From Planctomycetota bacterium (GTDB lineage: Bacteria; Planctomycetota; Planctomycetia; Gemmatales; Gemmataceae), in assembly GCA_016191165.1 (NCBI GenBank), contig JACPPF010000135.1, forward strand, positions 1 to 57,104: a stretch of DNA of 57,104 nucleotides, read 5' to 3'. Position numbers and translations under genes: made by a program. Positions 11,401 through 17,881 of this stretch are shown in pieces. Under the pieces are notes generated by a model, which saw only the letters and a list, made by a program, of their open reading frames with translations, did no database searches and was not told where the DNA came from. Position 1 is the stretch's first letter, and each line of letters begins with the position of its first letter.

Positions 11401-14400
11401 TGCCGCGGAAGATGGTCGCGGTGTTGTTCCCCTCGTTGGCGACGACGAGGTCCAACTTGCCGTCGCCGTCGAGATCTTCGAGGATCACACTGCTTGGCTG
11501 CGCCCCCGAGGGTAGGATCATCGGCGCCGCGAAGGCGCCGTCGCCGTTGCCCAGATAGACGAACAGCGTATTCTCGCCGCGATTGGCGACAACCAGGTCG
11601 GGGTTGAGATCGCCATTGATGTCACCGAGCGCGACGCTCGATGGCTTGTTGCCGGCGGCAATATCGGCGCGTGCGAACGTGCCGTCATTGCGGCCTAGCA
11701 GTACGGACACGGTGTTGGCGAGCCCGTTGGCGGTCACGGCGTCGAGTTTTTGGTCGCGATTGAGATCGCCCAGCGCCAGCGCGACGGGCCCACGACCGAC
11801 GAGGGTGTCGTGCAACCGGTTGAAGGTATCGTCGCCGTTGCCCGTCAGCACTTTGAGGCGATCGTTGGCTTGATTGACGGCGAGGATGTCCTTCTTGCCG
11901 TCGCCGTTGACATCGCCGGTGGCGATGGCTTGCAGGCCGGGGAGAGGCTGCAACCAAACGGTAAAGCGGTTGTAGGCGCCGGCGCTGTTGCCCGAGTCGC
12001 TTTCGAATAGATCGAGCCGGCCGTCGCCGTTCAGGTCGTGGACGACGATGCTGTCGCCGCGTCCTTGAGGATCGGCGATGAATTCGAGCGGGCCAAAGGT
12101 TCCGTCGCCGCGTCCGCGCCGCACCGCGTTCGGGCCGAAGCCGTCGTGATTGACGACGAGGTCCAGGTCGCCGTCGCGGTCGAGGTCGGCGTTGACGATG
12201 GCCCAGTGGCCGTAGTCGTAGCGCGTGGCGCCGCCGAAGGTGTGGTCGCCATTGCCCAGGAGGACCCAGGTCGCGAAAATGCCGACGCCGGCGAGATCGA
12301 GGTTGCCGTCGTTGTTGAAATCGCCTGCGGTGGTTTCCCAGAAGGACCCGGTGCCGTTGCCGCTGCGGGCCTCGATCGGCGGATCAGGGTTGGCGTTGAC
12401 GGGCGCGTCAAACAGATCGCTTGCATCCGCGGCGCCCGCTTGATGCTTGCCCTTCCACACGAACAACCTTTCCGCCACGAATCCCGGGCTGCCCTGGGCG
12501 CCGACGGGGCCGGCGTGAATGATCAGGTCGAGTTTGTTGTCGTTGTCGAAATCGCCGAGGAGGATGTTGGAGCCGTTCTCGTGCTGGATGGTGTCGTCCG
12601 GAGTTCGGCCCAAGAGCATCTGCGAACCGGCATCGGACAGGTAGGTGAATCCACCGATTCCGCCATTGGCGGTCGTATCGTAGAGCCAGATTTCAACGTT
12701 GCCGCTCAGCGAGTTGTAATTCCAGGTCCGAACGACAACGTCGGGGTGGAGGTCGCCGTTGAGATCGCCGACGGCAAGGTTCTGGCCGCCCGTGGTGCCG
12801 TCATTGGGTCCGCCGGAGAATGGCTGCCACGGGAATACCTGGAGGACGGAAAACCCGCCCGCGCCGTTTCCCAACGCCACGGCCGTGCCATGCGGCGCCA
12901 GCCAGACGACGTCCAGATGGCCGTCGCGGTCGAAGTCGGCGCTGCGGATTTGCGAGTTGAAAACGCCAAAAACGGACGAGGCAACGCGCGGCAGGACGGC
13001 GACCCCGCGGCCAAACGTGCCGTCGCCCAGTCCCGGCGCGAATGATAACGACGAAGTCAAGATCGCCGCGTCGGGAATGCCGTCCTCGTTGAAGTCGCCG
13101 ATTGTGGTCATGCCCTTGAGGCCGAGGAAACCGCTGTCGGTTTCGACATCGCGCGGCATGAAATAATCGCGCGGGGAAGCGAACGCGCCCGGGGTCGTCC
13201 CCAGCAGCAAGGACACGCCGCCCGGGCGCGTCGGGTTGAAATCGTTGATGCCGCCCGCCATGATGTCTTGCACGCCGTCGTTATTGAAGTCCCCAGCGAT
13301 GACCGCGCCGGTATACGTGCCCGCGAGGGTTTTATTCGGCACGCCCGAGCCGGCTGACGCCACATATTGTTTCAGTACGAACGTACCGTCGCCGTTGGAT
13401 TGGCCGATGGTTACGACGTTGGGCGCGCCCCGCCCCCAGGTGCCAAAGAGAAAATCGGGCTGACCGTCGCCGTCGATATCAATCGGCGCCTTGTCGGTGA
13501 ACCAAGCGACGGTCAGATTGGGAGTCTGGTAGCTTGTGTTTCCCTTCCATTCGCCGGCCCAACCCCCGGACAGATCGAGATTCTTGACGCCGAACGTGCC
13601 ATCACCGTTGTTGAGGAACACGGCGATTCGACCGAAATCCATGGTCGCGATAATGTCGGTCTTTCCGTCGCTATTGAAATCGCCAAGCCGGATGCTTTGC
13701 GACGAGCCGGCTATTCGCAAATCGGACACGGCGAAGTGGCCCGTGCCGTCGTTGGTGAAAAAGCGGATCCTGCGTTCGTCGTGGCTGACGGTAACGATGT
13801 CGTTGCCGTTCTGGCCGTCGATGTCGCCGATGGCGAGGTCCCAACCGTTGACGCCGGTGCTGATGGTTTGCAGGTTGCCGAAGCTGCCTTGCCCGTCGCC
13901 GTTCAAGATGGAGACGAAGCCGCTGTCGCCGCTGTAGATGGCGAGATCGAGATGCCCGTCGCCGTCGAGATCGTCGGTTTGCAAGCGCACCGGATGTGTG
14001 GCCGTGGCGGCGGCGACCGGGGCGTCGAACGTGCCGTCGCCGAGACCGTTGAAATACCACACCTCGTTGCGATCATGCATGGCAACGACCAGATCGAGCG
14101 TGCCGTCTTCGTCGAAGTCGCGGGCCAGGACGCCGTAACCCACCGAGGGCAATTGCAAGATGTCAACGGGATCCTGGAACGTGCCGTCGCCGTTGCCGAG
14201 CATCGTGGTAAGCCAATACTGCCGATTGAAGGGCAAGTCTCGGTACACCGTGGTGGCGACGTCCAGGTTCCCGTCCAGGTTGAAATCACCCTTGGCAACA
14301 CCGAAAACGCCCGATGCGTTTGAGTTCGGAGGCGGAAACGTCAGCGGCAACATCTCGGGCATCACGAAGAGCTGGTCCGGGTCGGGCGGCGGTTCGCCGA

Positions 14401-15946
14401 CGCTGAGTGCGCTGAACGGATCGAACGCGCCGGCGCCGACGCCCGCCGCGAAAGAGATATTCTGGTCATTCGTATTGGCGGTAACGACAGACAATACGCC
14501 GTTGTTTTTGAAGTCGCCGACCGCGACGCCCGCCGGGCCATCGCCGACCGGGATGTCGATGCGCTGGAACGCGGCGGCAACGCCGGCATCGACGATCGGC
14601 GTCGACGTGAAGATCGGCGGGCGATTGGGAGGCGGGGCGGCCACCGTGATCGTGAACTCCTGCGTGTCGACTCCGCCCCGGTCGTCGTCCACTCGCAGAA
14701 TCACCGAATGCGTGCCGACTTCTCCGGCCGATGGCGTCCAGGTTGCCGTCCCGGTCGTTGCGTCGATGAGAAGCCCCGTCGGGCCGCCGAGTTTGCTGAA
14801 GCGCAGCGCGTCCCCGCTATCGGCGTCACGGGCCGTCGCATGGTACACGTAGGTCCTGGCAGGCTGTGCGTCTGGCCCTGCCTGCGACGTGAATTCCGGC
14901 GTCTGATTCAATCGGCCCAACACGACCAGCTCATAAGTGAACGGCTTCTTGGTCGGATTCAGAAACGTGATGGCCCGAGACGCTGTCGTCGCCCCCGGCG
15001 CCAGGGTTGGTCCGCCGATCAGGTCGGTGTAGTCGTAGTACGGCGTCCCGTCTGGCAAATCACCATCCGCGCCGGTCATGACGACACCCGGATCACTGAT
15101 ATTGCGAATGCCCACCAGGAGGGGGGCATTGATCAGGTACGTGCCGTCGCCCTTGATGCTCAGGTCGGCGGTCAACACGGTGGCCTGGTCGTTGAATCGC
15201 GTTCGGCCGTAATGCGGGGTGAAACTCCCCGTGACGTCGGAGAGGAGCGCGAAGTCGATGTCGCGTTGCGTGAAGGCCGCCGCCGCCGTTCCGAGTGCGG
15301 ACGGAACCGCGCCGCCGGCCAGGCGCCTCACCTTGCTGATCGTCACCCGGTGATCCGTATCGGCATTGTTGTTGACGAGCCGAAAGATGAGCGTCCCCAC
15401 CCCCGGCGGAATTCCAGCCAGGCTGACGGTGACGGTCTTGCCGGAGCGCAAGACGCCCGGGGCGAGCGTCGGGCCGACACCCCGCGTTTCATTGAAGAAC
15501 GCATCCTGCCCCGGTCCGATCGTCGGCACAAGCGACTCGCCTGCCGCGTTCACAAACGCGACCTCGAAAGCATCGCGCACTCCGGGGGTCGCCGCGGTCT
15601 GCGGCGCACGCACATAGTTGAAGGAGATCCGGGACGAGGCGGGGCCGATAACAAAACTTTTCTTCAAAAAGACTTCAAACGACGTGCCCTCGCGAAGAAT
15701 CGCCGACGTGCCGTTGATGGTCACGGAGCCGCGGCCCGGCTGCTCGCCTCCAATTTGACCGGTGCTCCAGTTGGCAAGGCTCACGGCCGAGGGACCCGCC
15801 GGGATGCCCACACGATTGCCCGGGACCATGACCGCCAGCATGATGCGGTCTTCGAGCGACTCCACGGCCGGCCGGAATTCCTTCCTGGGAATCCTGCGAA
15901 TCGGTTCGTGGTTGCGCTTTCGAAAGAAGGAACGGAACACGCGCAT
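2426..15946 (-). CDS. giant FG-GAP/Ig-like/LamG/RHS-repeat surface protein (4506 aa)
   Basis: A single uninterrupted frame. Approximate domain order: N-terminal export-type segment with LEDRIML (31-37); putative Ig (He_PIG) unit (350-436); long FG-GAP/VCBS array of DxDGDGxxD-type calcium loops forming beta-propellers (455-1610); two He_PIG units; LamG/concanavalin domain starting at GLSFDGNDRVVIPDS (1757-1960); SdrD B-like repeat with DLNQNGIRDLGEP (2006-2076); beta-sandwich (2086-2245); seven or eight He_PIG units (2250-2900); Ig-like domains (2910-3100); RHS entry region and YD repeats such as YDAAGNQTSF (3260-4215); RHS core (HTDHLGSTRLL near 4223, RYVYAASNPVNRIDPTG near 4310-4326); variable C-terminal domain of 180 residues with two hydrophobic stretches. 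Likely an exported, contact-dependent adhesin/toxin shell. No clear immunity gene follows. Start ATG has a GAG at suitable spacing (GAGTTTGCCATG). Confidence 0.93.
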   Translation of the reverse strand: MRVFRSFFRKRNHEPIRRIPRKEFRPAVESLEDRIMLAVMVPGNRVGIPAGPSAVSLANWSTGQIGGEQPGRGSVTINGTSAILREGTSFEVFLKKSFVIGPASSRISFNYVRAPQTAATPGVRDAFEVAFVNAAGESLVPTIGPGQDAFFNETRGVGPTLAPGVLRSGKTVTVSLAGIPPGVGTLIFRLVNNNADTDHRVTISKVRRLAGGAVPSALGTAAAAFTQRDIDFALLSDVTGSFTPHYGRTRFNDQATVLTADLSIKGDGTYLINAPLLVGIRNISDPGVVMTGADGDLPDGTPYYDYTDLIGGPTLAPGATTASRAITFLNPTKKPFTYELVVLGRLNQTPEFTSQAGPDAQPARTYVYHATARDADSGDALRFSKLGGPTGLLIDATTGTATWTPSAGEVGTHSVILRVDDDRGGVDTQEFTITVAAPPPNRPPIFTSTPIVDAGVAAAFQRIDIPVGDGPAGVAVGDFKNNGVLSVVTANTNDQNISFAAGVGAGAFDPFSALSVGEPPPDPDQLFVMPEMLPLTFPPPNSNASGVFGVAKGDFNLDGNLDVATTVYRDLPFNRQYWLTTMLGNGDGTFQDPVDILQLPSVGYGVLARDFDEDGTLDLVVAMHDRNEVWYFNGLGDGTFDAPVAAATATHPVRLQTDDLDGDGHLDLAIYSGDSGFVSILNGDGQGSFGNLQTISTGVNGWDLAIGDIDGQNGNDIVTVSHDERRIRFFTNDGTGHFAVSDLRIAGSSQSIRLGDFNSDGKTDIIATMDFGRIAVFLNNGDGTFGVKNLDLSGGWAGEWKGNTSYQTPNLTVAWFTDKAPIDIDGDGQPDFLFGTWGRGAPNVVTIGQSNGDGTFVLKQYVASAGSGVPNKTLAGTYTGAVIAGDFNNDGVQDIMAGGINDFNPTRPGGVSLLLGTTPGAFASPRDYFMPRDVETDSGFLGLKGMTTIGDFNEDGIPDAAILTSSLSFAPGLGDGTFGRGVAVLPRVASSVFGVFNSQIRSADFDRDGHLDVVWLAPHGTAVALGNGAGGFSVLQVFPWQPFSGGPNDGTTGGQNLAVGDLNGDLHPDVVVRTWNYNSLSGNVEIWLYDTTANGGIGGFTYLSDAGSQMLLGRTPDDTIQHENGSNILLGDFDNDNKLDLIIHAGPVGAQGSPGFVAERLFVWKGKHQAGAADASDLFDAPVNANPDPPIEARSGNGTGSFWETTAGDFNNDGNLDLAGVGIFATWVLLGNGDHTFGGATRYDYGHWAIVNADLDRDGDLDLVVNHDGFGPNAVRRGRGDGTFGPLEFIADPQGRGDSIVVHDLNGDGRLDLFESDSGNSAGAYNRFTVWLQPLPGLQAIATGDVNGDGKKDILAVNQANDRLKVLTGNGDDTFNRLHDTLVGRGPVALALGDLNRDQKLDAVTANGLANTVSVLLGRNDGTFARADIAAGNKPSSVALGDINGDLNPDLVVANRGENTLFVYLGNGDGAFAAPMILPSGAQPSSVILEDLDGDGKLDLVVANEGNNTATIFRGNGDGTFAAGVSFFVGQAPRSLAAGDINGDGRPDLVVANTDDDQVAILLNQSNLQFSAPIPIRTAGDRPVSVQVEDMNGDGKDDIIVANEASDTATVLLNRFGLGAPYTYQAAASDPDADPVAFTLQNGPAGMSMNATGLVTWFPTSDQIGPNAVTIQADDGRGGVSTQGFVVNVRQTIGNQAPIIVSVPTTALLTDQAYSHAVSALDADGDPLQFSLTTAPDGMTIDGVTGEINWDPRGGGLSFDGNDRVVIPDSPTLRLTNLTLEGWFKFDTDQATQILAQKSIVNAFFRASYQLWFDAAARTLNAGIGRDVEGFGVVSAAFTPVLGRWYHFAFTFDDPGNVQLLYIDGAQVGTSVNTRSIQYTADALVLGQQAPDHPANFFRGTMDEIRLWDFARSQSQIQADMGRRLTGNEPGLAAYYPMDEAQAAKVHDATPNHNDGTLGDSGIGTRVPTWVPGVSPLGPNDVTVRVEDGRGGFDEQSFTLTITNDTPAGISGIVFDDVVGTPPLSNRTAYIDLNQNGIRDLGEPADTTDPAGLFHLTGLPPGTYRPALEGQPGWTPTTPSTGAVDITRAPGQGIAQIDQYASSVIAFSSQYSSPGYGAIQVLGAPNVFTYGDSPNAWTTSGQNSGTHFLTVGYDTPVLAESVTVRETLGNGFVTQIDLLDVNDVLHTVWTGVDPSVPGAVADFRVTFPRTDYPVQGVKVYVNTDLDGGYEEIDAISLHGLDPTQLNNFGVHAVTTGQRGPAFVGTATASAQVGVHYRYQSVVTNPDGRPLSFELVVHPDGMVMDPRTGVIAWVPSGPQVGPQRGIARVMDDRGLVALLDFTITVTPANTAPIISSTPPGPAIAELPYEYRVQAQDAEGGALTFTLDAPSLALGMTIDANGVLRWTPGAAQVGSSHPVVITVADPHGAAAAQAFNLPVVAGTPNTAPVITATPRTFIGLANTYFYDVQVTDPDGDPLLFDLPTHPIGMTIDSTGRITWTPHNILGPNAVTVSVSDGRSPLVEQSFTLTVASQNPNRQPAFTSLPVTTATAGEIYAYDAMANDPDGDPLEFSLDQAPAGMSIQARTGALRWSPTLDQLGQREVAVRVIDAQGAAATQTFTVTVRGAHVPPIISSAPPTTGSVAATYLYPMQVIAPQGVALAFSLPARPAGMVIDAQTGLISWTPTAGQVGSADVTVRVSDGAGGEASQRFVIEVAAAAPNAAPRITSMPPLVATAGVPFTYSLQAVDPDNGPSPLNFKKLIGPAGLTVDANTGLVEWSPLAADIGSTNVTLAAFDGPGGTGAAGLQTFSLQVTALNHPPAIASTATPRVVAGNTYRYDVLASDADGDALFYALTAAPAGMTVDRAGRIRWATDASVLPGSPYPVTLEVTDPRGARATQSFNVTVVPDTLAPQIGIALNPITTIIGGTAFVRVVAYDNVGVTALDLTVNGTPIALDGNGQAALDTTAAGIVGLTASARDVAGNVGTANATFRVIDPNVVNAPNIAITAPAADGTITTFTNVVGTVQDPNLLDYELFLRPADAPESAFKKFAGGATNVINGTLGVIDPTLLSNDSYVLRLVATNAGGLQSILDQNVSISGELKLGNFQLTFDDMSIPLGGIPITVTRIYDSLAASRKGDFGFGWRLDFRDTDLRTSLPKSGAEIVGLYTPFQFGTKVYLTLPGGQREGFTFTPQQHGLFNLVYFTPNFTPDPGVTHQLSVRNVYLTLGADGNFYTLNGQLPYNPATPDFGGGYTLTSPDGIAYRIDGETGLLTRATDRNQNTLTYSDAGIASSSGANVAFHRDAQGRIVGVTDPAGQRVTYAYNTAGDLISVTDRTGNVTQIQYDPALPHFLTRILDPLGRAGVRSVYDAQGRLNRTIDALGNAVQITYDPNNSLQTIRDPLGNPTTYEYDVQGNIVARTDALGGVMRSTYDAGNNPITVVDPLGQTTTTVYDAAGNVLISIDPLGQTNHYTYNAFGQLLTATDARGATSRYEYDAQGNLVAIIDAFGRRTDMVNNSQGNPLTVAGADGGVFSQVFDANGRAVQETDRLGAVATFARDANGRLLTSTQSQTTPAGVQNVVDQAVYDAEGRVLRSVDALGNVTQYQYDTAGNRTLFIDALSRRTQFAYDADNRLIRTVYPDGTSELAGYDAAGNQTSFADRAGRVTTYQYDALNRRVATIYPDATPATLADNPRTQVEYDTASRVTAEIDELGQRTEYGYDAAGNQILIRNALGNETRQSFDANGNLLSLTDALGHTTRFTYDEAGRLLAALYADGTNARIAYDDTARTLESIDALGSETGQEFDAEGRVVATVDALGNRTTFAYDELGNLVAKTDPLGRTTRYEYDALGRKTATVLPLGQRSTHAYDAVGNRTATVDANGSLIRYTFDLNDRLVSKRFPDGTSVAITYTATGQRRSVTDSRGVTNYTYDARDRLLQRTDPDGSFIRYAYDKVGNVVSITTPAGAVVYTYDAVGQMKTVTAPDGGITRYGYDAVGNLVRTDFPDGTIETRTYNARDQLTSQQLVAASSALLASFGYTRDDNGNVLSRTENTGRVVSYAYDDLGRLLTENVTDGTLGNRTIHYTYDAVGNRLTRDDAGAMTVYVFDANDRLTSETTAGNATVYTFDANGNTLTAQSTTSQTTYFWDFENRLRTVIVTGAGATRIDYRYDVDGNRVSQKQGAQETRLLVDTNRALPHVVEEYTTSPARTITTSYVVGLGLISERIGATAYYHTDHLGSTRLLTIAGAVSDTYVYDAFGRMLHQTGLTPNAYLFAAEPRDSISEQYYLRERYLSVSTGRFLTMDPLLGTFSEPLSMNRYVYAASNPVNRIDPTGQASVSLMEFVVYTSISFIVSAAFDYAAVKAKEKGYNKLSVVFYVASFLPTVFSAGGVVKSLISKGGKEVGKAAARKAAGTVFVDALEAAAYTAEKRAARTLFGYFTEFGASRAFKAQALLYAKSVVREAVSRPQSVTALAEMKGLLQFVTKRIVDPKTGQGARIVWQEIQELILSAPIRV

Positions 15947-16255
15947 GGCAAACTCGTTGAGCAGCGATCGGTTCGTTCAACGTAGTGAGACGAGCGCAAA
16001 ATACGCCTTTCGAAACGGATCGACCTAGTCATCCCATTTTCACGACGAGATCGCCGATCCGTCAAGTGAAAACGGACGACGTTGCCCGAAAATTCGCTAG
16101 GATCGCCAATCTCCCAATGATGCCCATTTCCCCGGTCTCATTCCTTTTCCAGGATTTGCCGGTAAAGTCGATAGGAAGGGAGCTTTCCCTTGACTCAACA
16201 CACCCGTAAGCCGATTGACTCGAAAGGTCCCGGTCCTGTGAAAAAGTGAATCACC
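15947..16255. promoter_or_regulatory. divergent intergenic region between giant RHS and BBP7 genes
   Basis: The 309 bases separate two divergently transcribed genes and must hold promoters for both. Two TTGACT words occur on the plus strand near 16192 and 16217, and a palindrome AAGGGAGCTTTCCCTT lies near 16178-16193, but I cannot pair them with convincing -10 boxes. No gene is seen here. Confidence 0.35.
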
Positions 16256-17500
16256 ATGGGTGCACGTTTGTTGAAAGCGGCCTTGATTTGCCTCGCCCTG
16301 GGCGAGCCGATCGCTCACGCGCAGGACGGGGAATTGTCGCGAGCAATCCCGGTCAACTCGACCGAAGAACTCGTGCTTCTTCTGGATGGGCCGGGTCGGG
16401 GCGGGATGTGGATGAATGCGGAGTATTTACTCTGGTGGACCCGACCGGCGCCGCTCGGCGTGCCGATCGCCACGACGGGCGACCCCACTTTACTTCGGGC
16501 CGGCGCCCTGGGGCAGTCAGGTACAGCGACTCTGCTCGGCGAATCGAACCTGCCCACGAACGCCCTGTCCGGCATGAGACTACATGGCGGCATCTGGCTC
16601 GATCCGGCCGCCACCTGGGCCATCACCGCGGGCGGGTTTTTTCTGGAACGCGGCAGCGCTCGTCAATCGGTCACGTCCGACGCCAATGGCAATCCGCCCC
16701 TGTTCATGCCAGTCAGCGACGCCACTTTCGGCGAGGATAGTTTCACCATAGCATTTCCCGCCGGTGTGAGCGGCAGCATCGCGGTGTCGGCCTCCTCGAC
16801 GCTCTGGGGCGCCGACGCGGCCATCGCCCGGTCCTGGGTTCTCAATGAAAGGAGCCAATTCCGTGCATTCCTCGGATATCGCCATCTCGGTTTGGTGGAA
16901 CGCGTTGACATCACAGCTTTCGGTACCGATTTTGGCGGTATCCTTTCCGATCCGAACAGGCCGGGCTTTGCCCAGCCGGGCGGATCCTTCTTTGCGACCC
17001 TTGACTCCTACCGTTTGGCCAACTATTTCCACGGCGGCCAGATCGGATTGCAATCCGAACACGCGTTGAGAGACCGCCTGGTCGTGACGATCGACGCGCG
17101 TATTGCTTTCGGCGCCACGTGCCAGGTCTTGGACACCCACGGGGCCACTCTCGTCCAGCAGCCAGGCCGGCCTGGTCTCGAATTTCCTGTCGGTTTGTTC
17201 GCAGGCGCCGGTTCCAGCGGCACGTTCAGGCAATCGGTCTTCAGTGTCGTGCCGGAAGTCGCGCTCAAATTCGCCTATCAATGGACCGATGGCCTGCAAC
17301 TATCGGCCGGTTACACCGTCCTCGGCTGGTCCGGCGTCGCGCGACCAGGAGATCAGATCAATCGCAACGTGGATGAGCGCGCCATTCCACTCGCCAACGC
17401 TTTCACTCCCGGCTTCCGGCCCATGACGCCAGCGCCGCCCATGCGTCAAAGCACGTTCTGGGCGCACGGTCTGAATCTTGGAATCACATTTCGCTTCTAA
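16256..17500 (+). CDS. BBP7-type outer-membrane beta-barrel protein
   Basis: The 414-residue protein starts with a signal peptide ending near IAHAQDGE. It then has the planctomycete BBP7 pattern: WMNAEYLLWWTRPAPLGVP, a first strand with a Tyr-Leu-x-Trp-Trp core, followed by alternating amphipathic strands, an SFFATLDSYRLANYFHGGQI-like segment, and a C-terminal strand ending in Phe (NLGITFRF), as usual for outer-membrane barrels. A role as a porin-like or structural envelope protein is family inference. The ribosome binding site before the ATG is weak. It is divergent from the giant surface protein and precedes another exported repeat protein, so the segment is devoted to the cell surface. Confidence 0.85.
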   Translation: MGARLLKAALICLALGEPIAHAQDGELSRAIPVNSTEELVLLLDGPGRGGMWMNAEYLLWWTRPAPLGVPIATTGDPTLLRAGALGQSGTATLLGESNLPTNALSGMRLHGGIWLDPAATWAITAGGFFLERGSARQSVTSDANGNPPLFMPVSDATFGEDSFTIAFPAGVSGSIAVSASSTLWGADAAIARSWVLNERSQFRAFLGYRHLGLVERVDITAFGTDFGGILSDPNRPGFAQPGGSFFATLDSYRLANYFHGGQIGLQSEHALRDRLVVTIDARIAFGATCQVLDTHGATLVQQPGRPGLEFPVGLFAGAGSSGTFRQSVFSVVPEVALKFAYQWTDGLQLSAGYTVLGWSGVARPGDQINRNVDERAIPLANAFTPGFRPMTPAPPMRQSTFWAHGLNLGITFRF

Positions 17501-17881
17501 CCCTACAGCGCTGTTCATTCGTTCTCGTTCCCAAGCTCCACCTTTGCACACCCGACCGGCGCCGCGCGACCGACAAGGTGGCTGGACGTCCGCGGCACGC
17601 CAAGCGCTGACCTCGCTGTGAGGCAAAGCGGTCTGGTGAACTTCTGGGGAAGAATGTCCGAATTCTTGAGCGTTTGGAGTCAGATCTCGCGCATACGGAC
17701 ATAGGGGGTTAGTTGTCCTGCACCTGAAAAGCAAAGGCAAGGGAAGCTGGAATCGTCTACCGTGCCGCCGGAGGGAACTGGGTTTTCTGCTTGCGTGGGC
17801 ATGTCCGGTAGCGTAATTTACCAGTTTCTGCCAGCACAACCGGGGCGTTTATACGGGAAGGCCGAATTCATGGAGTTTGCC
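17501..17881. other. intergenic region before the ten-repeat protein
   Basis: The 381 bases contain no recognisable gene. The downstream frame is open back to an ATG at 17762, but the better start is 17882, preceded by GGAG six bases upstream. No strong promoter or terminator was found. Confidence 0.4.

Noticed and set aside
14708-15985. 425-codon plus-strand frame opposite the start of the giant gene
   Set aside because: Arg-rich antisense frame with no domain; the minus-strand gene explains the DNA.
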